Positions 23,523-27,623 of a stretch of 27,623 bases of DNA are shown in pieces. Within the stretch, counting starts at the first letter, position 1. Every line of letters starts with the position of its first letter. The notes below the pieces were generated by a model. It did not search any database. It saw nothing but the letters and a program-made list of their open reading frames with translations, and was not told where the DNA came from. The stretch is from assembly GCA_937927965.1 (NCBI GenBank), contig CALEZA010000041.1, forward strand, positions 1-27,623, written 5' to 3'. The position numbers and the translations under genes were made by a program. This stretch comes from an uncultured Candidatus Planktophila sp. Lineage in GTDB: Bacteria > Actinomycetota > Actinomycetes > Nanopelagicales > Nanopelagicaceae.

Positions 23523-24312
23523 CCTTCGCTTCTCTCGTACTCCGTGGTTAGGACGCTCCCTCTTCCTGGCAATACTTGCTCTCGCACTTCTTGCCCCCAT
23601 GAATTTTGTATTAATTACACCTGGTGAGCCAACCGCTCTCTTTCCAAAGACTCTCACACTTAAAGGCGCCACAACCTATCCAACTGATGGTCAGCTCTAT
23701 CTCCTGACCATCATGGTGACAAACCCTGAAACAAAGGTTTTGGGTGCAGAGATTCTTGGTTGTTGGGTCTGGGGAGAGTGCGCGGTGATGCCACGATCTG
23801 TGATGTATGAAGATGGCACAACCAATAAGGAAGAGGAGAAATCTGGCACCGAATCCATGGAGGATTCACAGAGTGAAGCGCTTTTGGCATCTCTTAAAGA
23901 GATCAAGAAACTCTTTCCAGATAATCGAGTCGACCTCATTGATCCTGATGCCATCTCGGTCAAGCTCAAGAACACAGGTGGTCCAAGCGGAGGTTTAATC
24001 TTTGCAATTGGAATTACTGAAATGTTGACTCAGCAAGACATTCTTAAAGGTCGAAAGATTGCTGGCACTGGAACAATCACAAGTGATGGAGTTGTTGGTC
24101 CTATTGGAGGTGTGGCTGAAAAAATTCTGGGAGCGCAAAAAGCTGGAGCTTCCCTTCTCTTTATTTCTCAAGAAAACTGTGGGGAGCTCCCCGAAAAGAT
24201 TGAGGGAATTAAGGTGATTGCAGTTCAAACCCTTCATGAGGCGATCGGATACCTGCTTTTAACCCCTCAAAAGTCCCCTTCAAGCCCTGTGATTGGCTGC
24301 CAGAACCTTTAG
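23503..24312 (+). CDS. membrane-anchored Lon-type (S16) protease, YlbL-like, lacking PDZ
   Basis: With the start at 23503 the protein is 269 residues. It has an N-terminal membrane anchor (about 17-38) and a conserved extracellular segment (ATTYPTDGQLYL at 56-67). The S16 peptidase domain follows, with Ser162 in NTGGPSGG and Lys207 in GPIGGVAEKILGAQKAGA forming the catalytic dyad. Family members such as Rv3194c are about 340 residues and have a PDZ domain between the anchor and the peptidase; here SQSEALLASLKEIKKLFPDN leads straight into the peptidase. The longer frame from 23374 lies in the coding region of the preceding gene and adds unlike residues. UPF0182 follows after 37 nt. Confidence 0.87.
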   Translation: MATRRNNLRFSRTPWLGRSLFLAILALALLAPMNFVLITPGEPTALFPKTLTLKGATTYPTDGQLYLLTIMVTNPETKVLGAEILGCWVWGECAVMPRSVMYEDGTTNKEEEKSGTESMEDSQSEALLASLKEIKKLFPDNRVDLIDPDAISVKLKNTGGPSGGLIFAIGITEMLTQQDILKGRKIAGTGTITSDGVVGPIGGVAEKILGAQKAGASLLFISQENCGELPEKIEGIKVIAVQTLHEAIGYLLLTPQKSPSSPVIGCQNL

Positions 24313-24337
24313 TTTCGCCTCAACGCCGCTCTTGAAC

Positions 24338-24343
24338 TACTTT
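24338..24343 (+). promoter_or_regulatory. -10 box of the UPF0182 gene, probably leaderless
   Basis: TACTTT is followed by AGGGCC and the ATG at 24350, exactly six bases. AGGG in that gap is too close to the ATG for a normal ribosome binding site. It indicates a promoter for UPF0182 separate from the protease. Confidence 0.5.
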
Positions 24344-24349
24344 AGGGCC

Positions 24350-27172
24350 ATGAATAGAAATCGCACCCCCCTTGCAATTACTGCAGCTGCCCTCGTGGTG
24401 GCTGGAGGTCTCTTCACAACCTTTAGTGGCTTCTACATTGATTGGCTCTGGTTTAAATCTGTTGATTTCACCAGCGTCTGGAGCAAAGTTCTCACAACTA
24501 AGGTTGAACTATTCGTATTAATTGGTTTAACAACTTCAGCAATCATCTCGCTCAATGTTTTTCTTGCATATAAGCGCCGCCCTTTCTATGTTCCAACTTC
24601 AATCGAACTCAATGGCGTCGAAAGACTGCGTGCTCAAATAGAGCCAGTGCTTCGTTGGGTATTCCTTGCACTCATTGCTGCAATCACATACTTTGCAGGA
24701 AGCTCAGGAACTCTTTTCTGGCAGGAGTATCTACTCTTCAGAAACTCAACATCATTTGGAGTCAAAGATCCACAATTTAATCTCGACATCTCATTCTTTG
24801 TCTTTAAATTACCTCTTATTCAGGCTGCTTTGAGTTGGATTATCTCCGCTCTCATCATTGCGGCGCTTGCTTCAGCATTTGTCCACTACATGTATGGAGG
24901 AATTCGTCCTCAGGCTCCAAGTGAGCGAACAACTGTTGCAGCTCGAGTCCAACTCTCAATCCTCTTTGGACTAATTGTTCTTGTGAAGGCAGCCGCATAT
25001 TGGGTAGATCGCTACGCACTATCTCTGAAGACCAACAAACTCTTCACGGGTCTGACATACACAGATGTGAATGCAACACTTCCTGCTAAGGCGATCCTTA
25101 CTGGAATAGCTGTGCTCTGTGCGCTTCTCTTCTTTGCTAATGTAGTTCGTCGCTCATGGTTACTTCCAGCAGCAGGAACTGCCCTCATGGTTGTTTCATC
25201 GATCTTGATTGCAGGCGTTTATCCAGCTGCAGTACAGCAGTTCCAGGTAAAGCCTTCAGAGTCTTCAAAAGAAGCGCCTTATATTCAGCGAAATATCGAT
25301 GCTACACGAGCATCGTTCGCACTAGAAAATGTGGATGTTCAAGATTACAACGCAACTTTGACCACAACCTCTGGTCAGTTGGCGGCAGATGCTTCGACTA
25401 TCAACAACATCCGTTTGATGGATCCGAATGTCTTGTCCTCTACATTCCGTCAGCTTCAGCAAATTAAGCCGTATTACACATTCACAGAATCACTCGATGT
25501 AGATCGATACACAGTCAATGGCGTCACTCGGGATGCTGTTGTTGCACTTCGTGAACTCAACATTGAAGGAAATCCAAGCCGTAACTGGATTAACGATCAC
25601 CTTGTCTACACACACGGATTTGGATTCGTAGCTGCGTATGGAAATGCAGTTGATGCAGATGGAAAGCCAAACTTCCTTGTTGGAGATCTTCCACCAACAA
25701 AGGGGCTTGGTGACTTTGAACCTCGCATTTACTTTGGTGAGAACTCACCTGAGTACTCCATTATTGGTGGATCAAAGAGCAATACACCTGTCGAGTTCGA
25801 TTACCCAGATGACTCATCAGCTAGCGGTCAGAAGAATGTGACCTACTCGGGCTCAGGTGGCGTGCCAGTAGGAAGCCTCTTTAATAAGCTTGTATTCGCC
25901 GCTCAATATCGCGAACAACGCATCCTTCTTTCAAATCTGATCAATAAGGATTCAAAGATTCTTTACAACCGTTCACCTCGTGAGCGAGTTGCAAAGGTTG
26001 CACCGTGGTTGACTCTTGATGGAGATCCATATCCTGCAATTATCGATGGAAAGATTCTTTGGATTATTGATGGATACACCACAAGCGCAGGTTACCCATA
26101 TGCGCAAGCAACATCTCTTGCAGATTCCACTGTGGATGCACTGACTCAAAATTCAGCATCAGTGACTGCTCAAGGAAATCAGAAGGTCAATTACATCCGC
26201 AACTCTGTAAAAGCCACTGTTGACGCATATAACGGCACAGTTTCGCTCTATCAGTGGGATGAAAAGGACCCAGTTCTTAAGACTTGGATGAAAGCATTCC
26301 CAAAGACTGTCCAGGCAAAGAGCAAGATTTCAGCTAGCTTGATGGAGCACCTTCGCTATCCAGAAGACCTCTTCCGAGTCCAGCGTGACATCTTGAGTTC
26401 TTACCATGTGAAGACAGCTTCAGCTTTCTACGGTGGTCAGGACTTCTGGCGCGTTCCACGCGACCCATCAACATTTGGAGCAAATGCAAGTGCACAACCT
26501 CCTTACTACCTCACACTCAAGCTTCCTAATGAGAAGACTCCAGCCTTCTCATTAACAACTCCGTTTGTTCCACGAGGAAGTCGAGAGAATCTCTCGGCAT
26601 TTGCTGTCGTGAATTCAAAGCCAGGACCTGATTACGGAAAGATCACGGTCCTTCAGCTTCCACGAAGCACTAACATTGCAGGTCCATCACAGATTGCATC
26701 GAACTTTGAAGCAAAGCCAGAAGTTGCAAATGCACTTTCACTTTTGCGTCAAGGTGGATCTGATGTAGTACTTGGAAATCTCCTCACATTGCCAGTAGGT
26801 GGAGGACTTCTCTATGTGCAACCTGTTTATGTGAAGGCAACTTCTAACACAGCGGCATATCCACTTCTGCAGAAGGTGCTTGTCTCATTCGGTGATGTCA
26901 TTGGATTTGATAGCTCACTTAAGGGTGCACTCGATCAGGTATTCGGTGGAAACTCGGGCAGTGGAAGTGGAAATAACATTCCAAATATCAATCCAGGTAC
27001 AACTGGTAGCGGTGCAACTAGCCAAGCAATTAAATCTGCTATTGCCTCGCTGCAATCTGCCTACAAGGATTACATCGCAGCTCAAAAGAGATTAGATGGT
27101 GCAGCGATGGATAAGGCAAGAGCGAGATTAGAAGCGGCAATATCTGCTTTGAACTCTGCACAAAATCGCTAG
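24350..27172 (+). CDS. UPF0182 family large integral membrane protein
   Basis: With the start at 24350 the protein is 940 residues (Rv3193c is about 990). Seven membrane segments lie in the first 300 residues at roughly 8-29, 51-73, 101-118, 150-178, 200-218, 245-264 and 270-292. A large extracytoplasmic domain follows, and the tail has a Gly/Ser/Asn linker (about 866-890) and a helical, Ala-rich end (SAIASLQSAYKDYIAAQKRL). The function is unknown. The frame extends 19 residues further up to 24293 inside the protease gene, but MNRNRTPLAI with a box 6 nt upstream is the natural start. YlbL-type protease and UPF0182 genes are neighbours in many actinobacteria. No terminator follows, because the sequence changes source just after the stop. 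Confidence 0.92.
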   Translation: MNRNRTPLAITAAALVVAGGLFTTFSGFYIDWLWFKSVDFTSVWSKVLTTKVELFVLIGLTTSAIISLNVFLAYKRRPFYVPTSIELNGVERLRAQIEPVLRWVFLALIAAITYFAGSSGTLFWQEYLLFRNSTSFGVKDPQFNLDISFFVFKLPLIQAALSWIISALIIAALASAFVHYMYGGIRPQAPSERTTVAARVQLSILFGLIVLVKAAAYWVDRYALSLKTNKLFTGLTYTDVNATLPAKAILTGIAVLCALLFFANVVRRSWLLPAAGTALMVVSSILIAGVYPAAVQQFQVKPSESSKEAPYIQRNIDATRASFALENVDVQDYNATLTTTSGQLAADASTINNIRLMDPNVLSSTFRQLQQIKPYYTFTESLDVDRYTVNGVTRDAVVALRELNIEGNPSRNWINDHLVYTHGFGFVAAYGNAVDADGKPNFLVGDLPPTKGLGDFEPRIYFGENSPEYSIIGGSKSNTPVEFDYPDDSSASGQKNVTYSGSGGVPVGSLFNKLVFAAQYREQRILLSNLINKDSKILYNRSPRERVAKVAPWLTLDGDPYPAIIDGKILWIIDGYTTSAGYPYAQATSLADSTVDALTQNSASVTAQGNQKVNYIRNSVKATVDAYNGTVSLYQWDEKDPVLKTWMKAFPKTVQAKSKISASLMEHLRYPEDLFRVQRDILSSYHVKTASAFYGGQDFWRVPRDPSTFGANASAQPPYYLTLKLPNEKTPAFSLTTPFVPRGSRENLSAFAVVNSKPGPDYGKITVLQLPRSTNIAGPSQIASNFEAKPEVANALSLLRQGGSDVVLGNLLTLPVGGGLLYVQPVYVKATSNTAAYPLLQKVLVSFGDVIGFDSSLKGALDQVFGGNSGSGSGNNIPNINPGTTGSGATSQAIKSAIASLQSAYKDYIAAQKRLDGAAMDKARARLEAAISALNSAQNR

Positions 27173-27300
27173 ATCAAAGTTAATAATTTTTTTATGACAT
27201 CGACTTTTTTTTCTATATTTGTTAGAGAAATTTTTTTCTTTAATAAATTATCCTCATCTTCACTAGAGGGATTTAATTCATTAATTTCATTGATTGCTCG
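27173..27300 (-). pseudogene. RecN-like gene fragment in very AT-rich foreign DNA
   Basis: The minus strand is open for 43 codons from 27300 and reads RAINEINELNPSSEDEDN followed by LLKKKISLTNIEKKVDVIKK. This resembles the coiled-coil segment of DNA repair protein RecN, where homologues read roughly x-Q-x-x-E-I-x-x-L-x-P-x-x-x-E-D-x-x-L and then L-x-N-x-E-K. It has neither start nor end: one side runs into UPF0182 and the other into GC-rich DNA. Composition (long A/T runs, Lys AAA, Asn AAT) fits a low-GC organism such as a SAR11-type alphaproteobacterium. It is probably an assembly patch; the RecN identification is tentative. Confidence 0.4.
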
Positions 27301-27313
27301 GTCGGGAGCCCTC

Positions 27314-27623
27314 ATGTTTCATGTAGTACTGGTAGAGCCGGAAATTCCGCCAAACACCGGCAACGTCATTCGGCTGTGCGCCAACACCGGCGCACAGCTG
27401 CATCTGGTCGAGCCACTGGGGTTTCCGCTCGAAGACGCGCGCATGCGGCGTGCGGGACTCGATTATCACGAGTACGCCAACATGAAAGTCCATCAAGATT
27501 GGCCCAGCTTCATCGACAGCACACAACCGGATCCCGCGCGCATGTTTGCCTTCACCACCCATGGGTCGTCCTTCTTCTCGACCCTGAGCTTTCAGCCCGG
27601 CGATGTCTTTGTGTTCGGCTCCG
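27314..27623 (+). CDS. trmL: tRNA (cytidine/uridine-34-2'-O)-methyltransferase TrmL, 5' part
   Basis: The ORF from the ATG at 27314 stays open to the window end (103 codons plus one base). It begins MFHVVLVEPEIPPNTGNVIR, continues LCANTGAQLHLVEPLGF, RRAGLDYHEYAN and MFAFTTHG, and ends GDVFVFGS just before the expected ETRGLP. This is the SPOUT-class TrmL, which 2'-O-methylates the wobble base of tRNA-Leu isoacceptors using S-adenosylmethionine. The close match to the E. coli protein, the high-GC third positions and the abrupt composition change point to a proteobacterial, perhaps betaproteobacterial, source. It is probably joined to this contig by misassembly. Confidence 0.85.
   Translation, partial: MFHVVLVEPEIPPNTGNVIRLCANTGAQLHLVEPLGFPLEDARMRRAGLDYHEYANMKVHQDWPSFIDSTQPDPARMFAFTTHGSSFFSTLSFQPGDVFVFGS

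Noticed and set aside
27287..27562. A 91-codon minus-strand ORF across the GC-rich end.
   Set aside because: It is antisense to trmL, whose plus-strand translation matches the family almost residue by residue.
1..27623. CRISPR arrays, insertion sequences, prophage or defence islands.
   Set aside because: No regularly spaced repeats, transposase or integrase motifs, or phage genes were seen. Apart from the last ~450 bases the window is ordinary core chromosome.

Overview
This window looks like a chromosomal segment of a small-genome actinobacterium, possibly a freshwater Nanopelagicales (acI) type. The base composition is moderate by eye (mid to upper 40s % GC), but gene content and order are actinobacterial. 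From memory, three blocks match Mycobacterium tuberculosis neighbourhoods: ispH/DUF6542/ychF (around Rv1110-Rv1112), ppk1/mutT1 (Rv2984-Rv2985), and adnA/adnB/nudC/uvrD2/whiB7/DUF2342/YlbL/UPF0182 (Rv3202c down to Rv3193c). I ran no database search.

Layout. 1-2641: the 3' end of ispH, an alpha/beta hydrolase, and a reverse-strand rmuC/DUF6542 pair. 2705-3778: ychF. 3814-7683: a polyphosphate module. A PHO-box-like repeat precedes ppk1, which overlaps a mutT1-type Nudix/histidine-phosphatase fusion, and this converges on ppx. The plus-strand terminator of the ppk1-mutT1 unit lies inside the ppx coding sequence. 7818-10280: typA, a strong terminator, and a membrane-anchored CopC. 10319-19913: a DNA repair block with three UvrD-family helicases (adnA, adnB, uvrD2), plus nudC and an opposite-strand endonuclease/exonuclease/phosphatase protein. 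19938-20692: whiB7 with a long leader. 20765-21674: a zinc-ribbon DUF5679 protein and a YgjP-type metallopeptidase. 21724-21841: a candidate small RNA gene. 21874-27172: a DUF2342 protein divergent from a small membrane protein, a Lon-type (YlbL-like) protease lacking its PDZ domain, and a UPF0182 membrane protein.

The most interesting regulatory structure is the whiB7 leader. It has a promoter with an AT-rich box abutting the -35, a 59-codon upstream ORF, a 15-bp intrinsic terminator, and a competing antiterminator pairing whose 5' arm lies in the last codons of the upstream ORF. This is the layout expected for translation-sensing attenuation. The second is a rod-shaped RNA candidate with its own promoter-like boxes and U-tail at 21724-21841. 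Several genes carry TANNNT boxes 6-8 nt upstream of the start codon, pointing to leaderless transcription.

The last ~450 bases do not belong with the rest. After UPF0182 comes ~125 bp of very AT-rich DNA that reads on the minus strand as a RecN-like fragment, then ~325 bp of high-GC DNA carrying the 5' part of a proteobacterial-type trmL. This is most likely an assembly chimera, and nothing about the host should be inferred from it.
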